From the NCBI RefSeq assembly GCF_001652265.1, contig NZ_LWBS01000066.1:62001-126000 (forward strand): 64,000 nt of DNA. The letters run 5' to 3'. Every line of letters begins with the position of its first letter. Positions within the stretch are counted from its first letter, which is position 1. The notes under the pieces were generated by a model. That model did not search any database, was not told the DNA's origin, and was given only the letters and a program-made list of their open reading frames with translations. The translations under genes were made by a program, and so were the position numbers. Shown piece by piece: positions 38,557-46,721 of this stretch. Origin of the DNA: Rhizobium leguminosarum. GTDB taxonomy: Bacteria; Pseudomonadota; Alphaproteobacteria; Rhizobiales; Rhizobiaceae.

Positions 38557-40392
38557 ATGTTCCAGTCTTTCGAAGTTACTTCCACGCCGCAATTCGGCAG
38601 GGATCGCGTATCGGCGCTGCGCGCCGGTTTCGATTCGCTTGGCATCGACGCCTTTCTTGTGCCGCGCGCCGACGAGTTCAACGGCGAATATGTTCCCGCA
38701 TGTTCGGAGCGCTTGGCATGGCTGACGGGCTTTACCGGCTCGGCAGGCATTGCGCTCATCCTGCGTACGCAGGCGATCGTCTTCGTCGACGGGCGCTATG
38801 TGACGCAGCTTGCCGAACAGGTCGACGGTTCGGTTTTTTCGGGCGGCGATCTCGTCAACGAACCGCCGCATCTCTGGCTTGTCGCAAACGGCGGCAAGGG
38901 TCTGCGGCTCGGCATCGACCCCTGGCTGCATGCGGGTGCAGAGGTGCGCCGTCTGGAAAAGGCGCTTTCGCAGATTGGCGGCACGCTGGTCTTCCTGCAG
39001 CACAATCCGCTCGACAGGCTTTGGAGCGACCGGCCAGCCGAGCCGCTCGGCGCGGTCAGCATCCAGAACGTCGCGCAGGCCGGCATGCTGGCGAGCGACA
39101 AGATCGCGACGATCGCCGCCGATCTCTCGAAGAAGAACCATGCAGCGGTGCTGATCGCCGATCCCTCTTCGGTCGCCTGGACCTTCAATATCCGCGGCGC
39201 CGACGTGCCGCATACGCCGCATCCGCTGGCACGCGCCATCATCCATGCCGACGGCCGGGCCGAGCTCTTCCTGGACAAGCGCAAGACCGGTATCGAGCCG
39301 GAGGCCTATCTCGGGCAGATCTGCACGCAGCTGCCGCCCTCGGCGCTGGAGGAGAGGCTTGCCGCCGTTTCGCGAGATGGCGGCCGCGTGCTGATCGACC
39401 CTGATATCGCCGCCTATGCGCTGGCGGAGATCATCCGTAAGGCGGGCGGCGAAGTGGTGGAGGGCGCCGATCCCGCCAAGCTGCCGCGCGCGGTGAAGAA
39501 CGACGTCGAGATCAACGGCTCAGCCGCCGCACATCTGCAGGACGGGGCGGCGATGGTGGAATTCCTCTATTGGCTGTCGCAGACGAGGCCCGGCACGGTG
39601 AGCGAGATCGCTGCTGCCGAGCATCTCGAAGCGGCGCGTGCCCGCGTCGGCCAGAGCATGCAGAACCCTCTGAAGGACATTTCCTTCGACACGATTTCGG
39701 GCGCCGGCGAACATGCGGCGATCATGCATTACCGCGTGACGACTGAGACCAACCGGTTGATCGAAGCCGGCGAACTCTTCCTGATCGATTCTGGTGCGCA
39801 ATATATCAACGGCACGACCGACATCACCCGCACCGTCGGCATAGGTACGGTATCGGAAGAGCATCGGCGCTTCTTCACGCTGGTGCTGAAGGGGATGATA
39901 GAGATCAGCACGGCACGTTTCCCGAAGGGCACGCGCGGCTGCGACCTCGATCCGCTGGCGCGCATCGCGCTGTGGCGGGCCGGCGCCGATTTCGCTCACG
40001 GCACAGGCCACGGCGTCGGCTCCTATCTCTCGGTGCATGAGGGGCCGCAGCGCATCTCCAGGCTTTCGACGCAGGAACTGCTGCCCGGCATGATCCTTTC
40101 AAACGAGCCGGGCTATTATCGGCCCGGCAGCTTCGGCATCCGCATCGAGAACCTGATCTATGTGCGCGGGGCCGAAGAGATCGAGGGCGGCGATGCGCCG
40201 ATGCTCGGATTCGAGACGCTGACTTTCTGCCCGATCGACCGCAGCCTCGTCATTCCCGAGCTTCTGACCCATGACGAGTTGCACTGGTTCAACGACTATC
40301 ATCGCCGCACATGCGAGGCGCTGATGCCGCTCATCCACGATCACGATGTCAGGGCGTGGCTCGAAAACGCGACGCTGCCGTTGGAATATTGA
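38557..40392 (+). CDS. pepP: Xaa-Pro aminopeptidase (M24B)
   Basis: Metallopeptidase removing N-terminal residues before proline; 611 residues with two creatinase-like N-terminal domains and a C-terminal pita-bread domain. Metal ligands are visible: FLIDSGAQYINGTTDITRT (two Asp, near residues 408-426), HGTGHGVGSYLSVHEGP (His, near 485-501), SNEPGYYRPGSFGIRIEN (two Glu, near 516-533). ATG 38557 (MFQSFEVTS) is preferred to 38506. Confidence 0.92.
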   Translation: MFQSFEVTSTPQFGRDRVSALRAGFDSLGIDAFLVPRADEFNGEYVPACSERLAWLTGFTGSAGIALILRTQAIVFVDGRYVTQLAEQVDGSVFSGGDLVNEPPHLWLVANGGKGLRLGIDPWLHAGAEVRRLEKALSQIGGTLVFLQHNPLDRLWSDRPAEPLGAVSIQNVAQAGMLASDKIATIAADLSKKNHAAVLIADPSSVAWTFNIRGADVPHTPHPLARAIIHADGRAELFLDKRKTGIEPEAYLGQICTQLPPSALEERLAAVSRDGGRVLIDPDIAAYALAEIIRKAGGEVVEGADPAKLPRAVKNDVEINGSAAAHLQDGAAMVEFLYWLSQTRPGTVSEIAAAEHLEAARARVGQSMQNPLKDISFDTISGAGEHAAIMHYRVTTETNRLIEAGELFLIDSGAQYINGTTDITRTVGIGTVSEEHRRFFTLVLKGMIEISTARFPKGTRGCDLDPLARIALWRAGADFAHGTGHGVGSYLSVHEGPQRISRLSTQELLPGMILSNEPGYYRPGSFGIRIENLIYVRGAEEIEGGDAPMLGFETLTFCPIDRSLVIPELLTHDELHWFNDYHRRTCEALMPLIHDHDVRAWLENATLPLEY

Positions 40393-40398
40393 GAAAAC

Positions 40399-40432
40399 GG
40401 CATTACAGCGTCGGCGACGCTGTAATGCCTTG
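40399..40432. terminator. Long hairpin between convergent pepP and azlD
   Basis: Perfect 14-bp stem ggcattacagcgtc / gacgctgtaatgcc with a 3-base loop, 6 bases after the pepP stop. It probably ends transcription from both sides. Confidence 0.65.
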
Positions 40433-40461
40433 AATTTCTGCGCCGGCTTTCGGGCCGGTGC

Positions 40462-40770
40462 TCAGGCGCCGATCGTGTGGCGCCAGGTCATCACGACGAT
40501 CCAGGCGGCGACCAGCATCCATGTATGGGTGAAGCGCAAGCCAATGAAGAGGGCGGCGATCAGCGCCAGCTTCGATTCCCAGCCGCCGATGAAGAAGGCG
40601 GGTGCGACGAGTGTCGTCAGCACGGCCGCCGGCACTGCATTCAGCGCCGCCTCCATGCGCGGGGGGATGCTCTTCATTCGGGTGATGAGGATATAGCCGC
40701 CGATGCGGGTGGCGAAGGTGGCGACTGCTGCGGCGAGGATGACGAGCGCCATGTGAAGATCGAATTCCAT
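40462..40770 (-). CDS. azlD: AzlD family branched-chain amino acid exporter subunit
   Basis: Small membrane partner of AzlC; 102 residues with three to four hydrophobic segments (for example VILAAAVATFATRIGGYIL and LNAVPAAVLTTLVAPAFF). The RIGGYIL stretch and the small size are typical of AzlD. It begins 3 bases after azlC ends, so they are one operon. Confidence 0.88.
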   Translation of the reverse strand: MEFDLHMALVILAAAVATFATRIGGYILITRMKSIPPRMEAALNAVPAAVLTTLVAPAFFIGGWESKLALIAALFIGLRFTHTWMLVAAWIVVMTWRHTIGA

Positions 40771-40773
40771 GGC

Positions 40774-41505
40774 TCAGACCTCGTGCACTTCGGATTGAAG
40801 GGCGTCGGCTTCAAGATCAGGCTCTTCCGGCGGCAAAGGCAGCACGGCGGCGAGCACGATCCCGGCGGCGGCACCGAGGCTGACATGCCAGGGCGAGCCG
40901 ACGTAACGGTAGGCGAAGACGGACGCCACAGCGCTGACGAGCGCCACAGGCAGGAAATTATCTCGCTTGCGGAAGCCGAGGACGATGCCGAGGAAATAAG
41001 CCGGCAGCAGGATGTCGAGGCCGATGGCCTTCGGATCGCCGATGAAGCCGCCGAGCATGCCGCCGGCGACGCTGATCAGCACCCAGGGAATGTAGATGAT
41101 GATGGCAAAGCCGAAATACCAGGCGAAGGTGAGTTGCCGGCCGGCCTCGGCGCGCTTGACTGCTTCGGCGAATTGCGGATCGACGAGGAGGAAGAAGGTA
41201 AAGAATTTCTGCACCGGCGTGAAATGGCCGATGTAGCGCGCCAGCGCCGCCGAATAGAGCACGTGGCGGAAATTCACGGCGAGGATCGACAGTACGATCA
41301 GCCAGGCGTGAACATTGTGACCAAAGAGTTCGATGCCGACCATCTGGCTGGCGCCGGCATAGACGGTGGCGCTCATGAAGGCGGCTTCGGAAAGCGACAT
41401 GCCATTTTCGACCGCCAGCGCTCCGAAGAGAGCGCCAAAGGGCGCCGATGCCAGCGCAACGGCGGAGCCGCCCCGCAAACCTTCAACAAAGTCGGCGCGA
41501 TTCAT
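40774..41505 (-). CDS. azlC: AzlC family branched-chain amino acid permease subunit
   Basis: 243-residue membrane protein of the AzlC/YgaZ family, which with AzlD/YgaH exports branched-chain amino acids. It shows FVEGLRGGSAVALASAPFG at the start and the family stretch SATVYAGASQMVGIELFG (near residues 45-62). About seven hydrophobic segments. Transcribed ahead of azlD. Confidence 0.9.
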   Translation of the reverse strand: MNRADFVEGLRGGSAVALASAPFGALFGALAVENGMSLSEAAFMSATVYAGASQMVGIELFGHNVHAWLIVLSILAVNFRHVLYSAALARYIGHFTPVQKFFTFFLLVDPQFAEAVKRAEAGRQLTFAWYFGFAIIIYIPWVLISVAGGMLGGFIGDPKAIGLDILLPAYFLGIVLGFRKRDNFLPVALVSAVASVFAYRYVGSPWHVSLGAAAGIVLAAVLPLPPEEPDLEADALQSEVHEV

Positions 41506-41638
41506 GCGATCTTGTCCAGTTGGAATTCAAGTTTTCCCTTATGGTCTACGGCTTGCGACGGCAATTGAATTTCCTTGATTGACCAATCGATTTTGCTGAA
41601 CCATCAAGGTCCTGATCACATTCGGCAAAGAGGCAACC

Positions 41639-41884
41639 ATGAAAAAGATCGAATTTTCCAAGGAAGAAAAGGCTGAGATCGTTTCGCGCATCCGCGCTTA
41701 TTTCGACCGGGAACTCGATCCCATCGGTGCATTGCCGGCCGAATTCCTGCTTGACTTCTTCGCCGAGGAGATCGGGCCGTATTTCTACAATCGAGGGCTG
41801 AGAGATGCCCAGGCCGCCTTATCGACGAGAATGGAACACCTGGCCGAGGATATTCATCTTCTTGAGAGGGAGCAAAAATTCTAG
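41639..41884 (+). CDS. DUF2164 family protein
   Basis: 81-residue conserved hypothetical protein. The pattern MKKIEFSKEEKAEIVSRIRA, followed by ELDPIGALPAEFLLDFFAEEIGPYFYNRGL, is the DUF2164 signature. ATG with the site aaagaggcaacc. No known function. Confidence 0.85.
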   Translation: MKKIEFSKEEKAEIVSRIRAYFDRELDPIGALPAEFLLDFFAEEIGPYFYNRGLRDAQAALSTRMEHLAEDIHLLEREQKF

Positions 41885-41981
41885 CGCCTTAAAATCAAAT
41901 CGGCCTTCATTTAACGCCAAATTATTTCTGCGCCGATATGGTCGTGACGCTTTCGTTCACCGGGTTGCGTGTTATTTGGCC

Positions 41982-43568
41982 TTGATTGTCTCTGCTCTCG
42001 ATGAACCTCGATCCGCCAAGCTCGGCAAGGCGTTGATCTTTATGGTTTGGCTTGCGCTGGCGTCTGCGCTCTGCTGGTCCGAAACGGTCTGGCGTGACGA
42101 GGTTCGTGCTTTGTCACTCGCCCTCCAGGGCGATAACTTCATCGATATGCTTCGCCGGATGCATGGTGAGGGTCATCCTGCTGTCTGGCATATTCTGTTG
42201 CGCGCCGCCTATGCTGTGGTCGGCTCACCTGTCGTCCTGAAGATCGTCGCACTGACGATTGCAGCGACCGCGGCCTATCTTCTTGTTTTCAAGCTGAAAC
42301 TGCCGCTTTCCATCATGCTGCTGTCGCTGTTCAGCAGCTTTTCGATTTTCGATTATGCCGCGATGTCGCGAAATTACGGCATCAGCATGCTGGTGATTTT
42401 CCTTATCGTCCTGAGTTGGGAGAAAGGAGCACGAAACGGGATATTGCTCGGCCTGTTGTTTGCCTTGCTGGCAAATACCAACGTCCATTCGGTCGTCCTG
42501 GTGGGCGGCTTCCTCGCCTATTGGTTTTTCGATTTAATTCTGGCCCGGCCAAAGCTGCCTCTGACGGCATATCGGGCCTTTGCGACAGCCGCTGCCATTG
42601 CCGCAGTTGGAATTGTTCTATGTTTCGTAACAGTCTATCCGACCTTCAACGATACGGGGCAGAACGATCTCAGCGGCGAGAATTTCGCTTTGCTTGTCCT
42701 TCGCGCTTTTGCCCTGACCAGTTCGCATTTTATGGCGTTCTATCCCAACAGCGTCCTTGAACTGGTCGTGGCGTATCCGTTGGCCGCCCAGATTTTCGCA
42801 GCGTTGATGTCCGTTCTCATCTACGGCAGCCTGTTGGCGCTGGCGAACCGATGGCCGGCGATGATCGCAGCGGGACTGGTTCTCTTGGGGCTTTCGCTGC
42901 TTTTTACGCTTGTCTATCCCGGCGGATACAGACATCAGGCGCTCTGGCTGGTTTTCATAATCGCGATCACCGCCTTGACCATAGAGCCTCAGCGCGACGG
43001 AGCGGGCGTTGCCGGCATCGAGGCTGCTGGCGGCATCGTAAAGTTCGGGCGCCTGTGCTTCCTGATATTGCTGGCCCTACAGGTCGTGTCCGGCATCGAA
43101 AAGGTCCATCAGGCCTTCATAGCCGAAATACCGCTGAGCCGAAGCAAGGATCTCGGTGCGTTCATTCAATCGCGCCCCGATCTCAAGGATGCGGTCATTA
43201 TGGCGGATCCCGACTATCTGGTGGAAGCCTTGCCCTATTACGTCCCCAACCGCACCTATCTTCTGCGGGAGGAGCGGTTCGGCGCTATCGTGCGATATAC
43301 CCGGAATGCGCGGCTTTCCCTCAGCCTTGCCGATATCCTGCAAACGGCACATCGATTGCAGCAGAGTGAGCATGTCCCTGTTGTCATCCTTCTTTCACAG
43401 CGGCTTGATCAGATTACTGCGCCCGTTTCCCTGCGTGAAAGCTACGTTTGGCGGTTGTCTCTAACGCCGGAAGACATTTCTGCTTTCCAGAGCGCGACAA
43501 GCCTCGTCAAGCGTTTCGGCACGGTTGTCGGAAGCGATGAGACGTTCGACGTCTACGTCCTGAAATAA
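41982..43568 (+). CDS. Putative GT-C fold membrane glycosyltransferase
   Basis: Large membrane protein (about 528 residues from TTG 41982, 508 from ATG 42042; start uncertain, no clear ribosome site). A first membrane helix is followed by SETVWRDEVRALSLALQG and MLRRMHGEGHPAVWHILLR, the acidic loop and HP motif of GT-C/ArnT-like lipid-linked sugar transferases. Some ten further hydrophobic segments and a soluble C-terminal domain (near 400 onward) follow. Rhizobial Rgt proteins of this class move galacturonate onto LPS; no such role can be assigned here. It is less GC-rich than its neighbours. Confidence 0.6.
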   Translation: MIVSALDEPRSAKLGKALIFMVWLALASALCWSETVWRDEVRALSLALQGDNFIDMLRRMHGEGHPAVWHILLRAAYAVVGSPVVLKIVALTIAATAAYLLVFKLKLPLSIMLLSLFSSFSIFDYAAMSRNYGISMLVIFLIVLSWEKGARNGILLGLLFALLANTNVHSVVLVGGFLAYWFFDLILARPKLPLTAYRAFATAAAIAAVGIVLCFVTVYPTFNDTGQNDLSGENFALLVLRAFALTSSHFMAFYPNSVLELVVAYPLAAQIFAALMSVLIYGSLLALANRWPAMIAAGLVLLGLSLLFTLVYPGGYRHQALWLVFIIAITALTIEPQRDGAGVAGIEAAGGIVKFGRLCFLILLALQVVSGIEKVHQAFIAEIPLSRSKDLGAFIQSRPDLKDAVIMADPDYLVEALPYYVPNRTYLLREERFGAIVRYTRNARLSLSLADILQTAHRLQQSEHVPVVILLSQRLDQITAPVSLRESYVWRLSLTPEDISAFQSATSLVKRFGTVVGSDETFDVYVLK

Positions 43569-43584
43569 GCTGCCAGCCTGCAGC

Positions 43585-43690
43585 TTATTTGCACATGTCC
43601 ACGCATTTGATCATTGCGACATGCGTCCGCATTCCGTCGATTGCGGCAGCGACACCTTCGGGAATGGACCGCGGCTGGAGCACGACCAGA
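43585..43690 (-). pseudogene. Remnant of the 3' end of an isochorismatase-family gene
   Basis: On the minus strand the stretch reads PRSIPEGVAAAIDGMRTH and ends 14 codons later. It matches the C terminus of the intact pncA product 0.9 kb away (SRGITPEGVAAAIEEMRAH), and the DNA aligns over about 55 bases (43618-43674 with 44562-44619). A stop lies 12 codons upstream and no start or catalytic region exists, so it is a gene fragment. Confidence 0.55.
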
Positions 43691-43758
43691 AGAACAAGGA
43701 CACGAGCCTATAAACGGGACGCGACGGTGCCCGCGACCCCGCAATTGCAAAGGCGCGT

Positions 43759-44424
43759 TCAGCCTTCGCGCTTTATCCGCTCCCGGCGTTCGATCTCAGC
43801 CTCCGAGGGCTGCGCCAGCTCGAATGTGCCTGTCTTGATTGCGCCGGCGCGCTCGTAGACGCTCATGATGACGCCCGTCGTCGATATCGTGTTGGCGGTG
43901 AGCCTCAGCGCCTGCGGCTTGGCGCCTTGACCGAACAGGCGTTTGCCCTGGCCGAGGACGAGCGGAAAAGTCAGGAGCCGGAATTCGTCGATCAGGTCAT
44001 GCGCCAATAGGGTCTGCAACAGGCCGCTGCTGCCCTGTGTCAGGAGGACGGGACCGTCCTGTTGCTTCAACCGGGCGATTTCGGCGGCGGCGTCGCCACG
44101 CAGGGCGACGGAATTTGCCCAGGTGAGCGGGTCCGTGGAAGTGGTCGCGACATATTTGGTCACGGCGTTGAAGACCTTGCCGATGGGATCGTCTTTCCCG
44201 ACGAAGGGCCAGTGCGCGGCGAAGATTTCGTAGGTCTTGCGGCCAAGCAGCAATTCGAAGGGATCGGTAAAGATCCCGCCCATGAACTGGCCCATCGGCT
44301 CGTCCCAATAATTGACGGTCCAGCCGCCCTGCGTGAAGCTGCCGGTCGGATCCTCCCGCGGCCCGCCCGGCGCCTGCATGACACCGTCCAAACTGACGAA
44401 GGCTGCAGCAACTAGCTTTCTCAT
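43759..44424 (-). CDS. Dihydrofolate reductase family protein (RibD C-terminal domain)
   Basis: 221-residue reductase-fold protein. It opens MRKLVAAAFVSLDGVMQAPG and includes GGIFTDPFELLLGRKTYEIF and LLTQGSSGLLQTLLAHDLIDEFRLL (read in two parts), all typical of the YyaP/RibD_C group of NADPH-dependent reductases. Substrate unknown. It is distinct from folA. Confidence 0.85.
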   Translation of the reverse strand: MRKLVAAAFVSLDGVMQAPGGPREDPTGSFTQGGWTVNYWDEPMGQFMGGIFTDPFELLLGRKTYEIFAAHWPFVGKDDPIGKVFNAVTKYVATTSTDPLTWANSVALRGDAAAEIARLKQQDGPVLLTQGSSGLLQTLLAHDLIDEFRLLTFPLVLGQGKRLFGQGAKPQALRLTANTISTTGVIMSVYERAGAIKTGTFELAQPSEAEIERRERIKREG

Positions 44425-44523
44425 CTCTCAACTCCCATTGTTGGTGTGTTCAGAGCCGAGGACGGATTGACTTGCACAGATCCGACATCCGACCCGGTTT
44501 TTTCGGGCGGTATCCGAGCTGAA

Positions 44524-45150
44524 CTAGCCGGCCAAGGCCTTGACGCTGTCGATGATCGCGATGCCATGCGCCCGCATCTCCTCGATGGCGGCGGCGACGC
44601 CTTCGGGCGTGATGCCGCGGCTTGCGTCCTCGATGAAGCGCACGTGGATACCAGGCATCATCTCCAGCGCGTCGAGCGCGGAGAACTTGACGCAATAGTC
44701 GGTCGCCAGCCCGCAGACGTCGAGGTCGGTGACGCCCTGATCCTCAAGGAAATCGGAAAGGCCGGTCGAGGCATCGCGGTCATTGTCGCGGAAGGCCGAA
44801 TAGCTGTCGATATCAGGATCCTCGCCTTTCTGCTGGATCAGGTCGATCTCTTCCGATTTGAGTTCGGGATGCAGTTCGGCATCAAGCGTACCCTGAATGC
44901 AGTGGTCAGGCCACATCATCTGCGGCTTGCCCGACAGTTCGCCCATCTCGAAGGCGGCGGCACCCGGATGGGCGGAGGCAAAGCTGCCGTGGCCCGGCGG
45001 ATGCCAGTCCTGCGAGGCGACGATCAGGTCATATTTGCCGCTGTCGATCAGTCTGTTTGCGACGGGAACCACCTTATCGCCGTCAGGCACCGGCAGATTG
45101 CCGCCTGGACAGAAGCCGTTTTGAATGTCGACGAGCAGCAGCGCTTTCAT
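44524..45150 (-). CDS. pncA: Nicotinamidase / pyrazinamidase PncA
   Basis: Hydrolyses nicotinamide to nicotinate for NAD salvage; 208 residues. The catalytic Asp is in LLVDIQNGFCPGG (near residues 5-17), metal-binding residues in SQDWHPPGHGSFAS (near 52-65), the catalytic Lys follows in the QQKGED segment (near 118) and the nucleophile Cys in GLATDYCVKFSALDAL (near 145-160). The start MKALLLVDIQ at 45150 is standard; the open frame to 45438 is rejected. Confidence 0.92.
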   Translation of the reverse strand: MKALLLVDIQNGFCPGGNLPVPDGDKVVPVANRLIDSGKYDLIVASQDWHPPGHGSFASAHPGAAAFEMGELSGKPQMMWPDHCIQGTLDAELHPELKSEEIDLIQQKGEDPDIDSYSAFRDNDRDASTGLSDFLEDQGVTDLDVCGLATDYCVKFSALDALEMMPGIHVRFIEDASRGITPEGVAAAIEEMRAHGIAIIDSVKALAG

Positions 45151-45479
45151 CAAGGCCCAATCCCTTCGCTTATTGCAGTGCAGGACGCTAAGCACACCGA
45201 ATGGATCAACTAGTGAATTTCCAGGCGCGAACGCGCAAGTTAATTCTGGCGCTAGCGGTAGTAAGTCGTCAAAGCAGAATGCTCTAATGCAATCATTGCG
45301 ATAGCCGGCGGCGGTTCTCGTGGTGAAATGGAACGGAGGGGGATGGCCGTGCATGATTTCCGGATCGCAGACACGGCCGACGACGGTGGCAAGTGCCGGC
45401 AATTCGATCTGCCTGCGTAGGACACTTTTGTGCGGCATCGATGGATCGAGGCTCCCGGCAGAGCCCGGATCTCGGCCAG
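45151..45479. other. 329-base gap between pncA and the EF-hand remnant
   Basis: Divided between the upstream region of pncA (minus strand) and the downstream end of the frameshifted EF-hand gene. Only short unconvincing open frames are present. No repeat, RNA gene or terminator was recognised. Confidence 0.5.
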
Positions 45480-45949
45480 CTAGACCGCCGCCACGTCTTC
45501 GGCTGCCGAATCACCTGCTGCGGCGGAAGCGCCGTAGGTATTGCGGTAGGCCTGAAGGGCTGTCTGCATGTCGCTCAGCACTTTGGTGAGGAGCGGATCG
45601 CTGTCGCCTGAAGTCTTGATGCTGTTCGGTTCGGCGGCAAGAAATTCGGACGCGGTCAACTTGCCGTCGCCATTCGTATCCATCGCGGCGAAGACGCCCT
45701 TGGAATCGTCGTCGCTCTGATCGTCGCTGCCGTCGGTCTTCTGCATGGACAGCATCAGCGACAGAATGTCGGCGGTGATCTTCTTGACGATATCGGTGCT
45801 GCTGTCGTCGATGTCGTGGCCGATGTCGATGACTGCGAGGCGGCGGCCAATTCATCCGCCGATATGACGCCGTCACCATTCTTGTCCAGGCTGGAAAGCG
45901 GAGACTGATATTGAGTTAAGCTGCTGCCGAGAGATGAAACACTGGTCAC
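45480..45949 (-). pseudogene. EF-hand calcium-binding protein gene with a frameshift
   Basis: The first frame starts MTSVSSLGSSLTQYQSPLSS (45949) and gives one EF-hand loop, DKNGDGVISADE, then loses sense after about residue 38. The second frame picks up IDIGHDIDDSSTDIVKKIT without a start codon and continues through a second EF-hand loop, DTNGDGKLTASE, to 45480. The junction lies near 45838. Total length 470 bases is one short of a multiple of three, so one base appears to be missing. Restored, it would be a protein of about 156 residues. A sequencing error is the alternative to a true pseudogene. Confidence 0.75.
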
Positions 45950-46346
45950 TTGAACCTCCTTCGAAAAGTTCGTCGTGAAGCCCGCCTTTCATGGGTGGGC
46001 AGCCTCTGGGCTAAGCTGATTTGCGCAAGGCGTCAAAGCGACGTTTTGACAGGGCAGAAGTGCGATTGACGGCGCGGGGCGACGTACGTTAACCTATCGG
46101 TTACCAAAGTTGTTTTATTGGAATTATTGGCTTTTTTTAGCGATTGCTTCGTCTGGGCGCGATTAAATCCGGGTCCGTGTTTGCCTGAAATTGTCGTAAT
46201 GCAGCGTGCGGAGGAGCCATGGGCGGAGTGCCCGGGTTTGCGCGGCTGCGACATTTCGTCTGCTTCCTGTGAGGGCGATGTCAGGCCGAGCTTGCTCCGG
46301 ATCATGATTTCTGCCTTTCTTACCCTCAGCAGCGGGAAGCGAAGCC
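45950..46346. other. 397-base gap, nothing recognised
   Basis: It includes the promoter side of the EF-hand gene (site aaggaggttcaag on the minus strand just before 45949) and the upstream region of the small membrane protein. Open frames here lack coding character. AT-rich part near 46095-46145 may hold promoters. Confidence 0.45.
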
Positions 46347-46694
46347 ATGTCCGAGCCCGATCCAGACGAAAAGATCGATGCGACGTTTCGCAACGGGTCG
46401 CTTACAGCGGCCGGGATCATCCTCGGTTTCTCGCTCAATTTCATCAGTGTCTGGGTTTCCAACCCCAACGACTGGAGTCGCATCGATATTCCGCCGATGC
46501 TGTTCTTGACTATCGGCATCGCCATCCAGGTAAAGGTCTTTGCCGATCTGCTGGCGCGCGACTCTCTCTTTGCCGTCAAATATGATCGGTCTCGCCGGCT
46601 CTTCCTGATCGGATTGGGAATCGTCGCCACCGGAATCGGCATTGCGCTGATCAACGATATTCTTGGGCTCGGAAGGATGCGGATGCTCGGGTAA
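46347..46694 (+). CDS. Small membrane protein of unknown function
   Basis: 115 residues with three hydrophobic segments: LTAAGIILGFSLNFISVWV (near 19-37), IPPMLFLTIGIAIQVKVFA (near 48-66) and RLFLIGLGIVATGIGIALI (near 84-102). The acidic N terminus (MSEPDPDEK) is cytoplasmic-like. ATG preceded by gcgaagcc, a weak site. I do not recognise the family. Confidence 0.6.
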   Translation: MSEPDPDEKIDATFRNGSLTAAGIILGFSLNFISVWVSNPNDWSRIDIPPMLFLTIGIAIQVKVFADLLARDSLFAVKYDRSRRLFLIGLGIVATGIGIALINDILGLGRMRMLG

Positions 46695-46721
46695 ACGCTC
46701 TCGCGTCGTGCCGAGGTGAGA

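Noticed and set aside
46118..46585. 155-residue plus-strand frame before and over the small membrane protein gene
   Set aside because: Overlaps the better-supported gene at 46347 in another frame; sequence is not protein-like.
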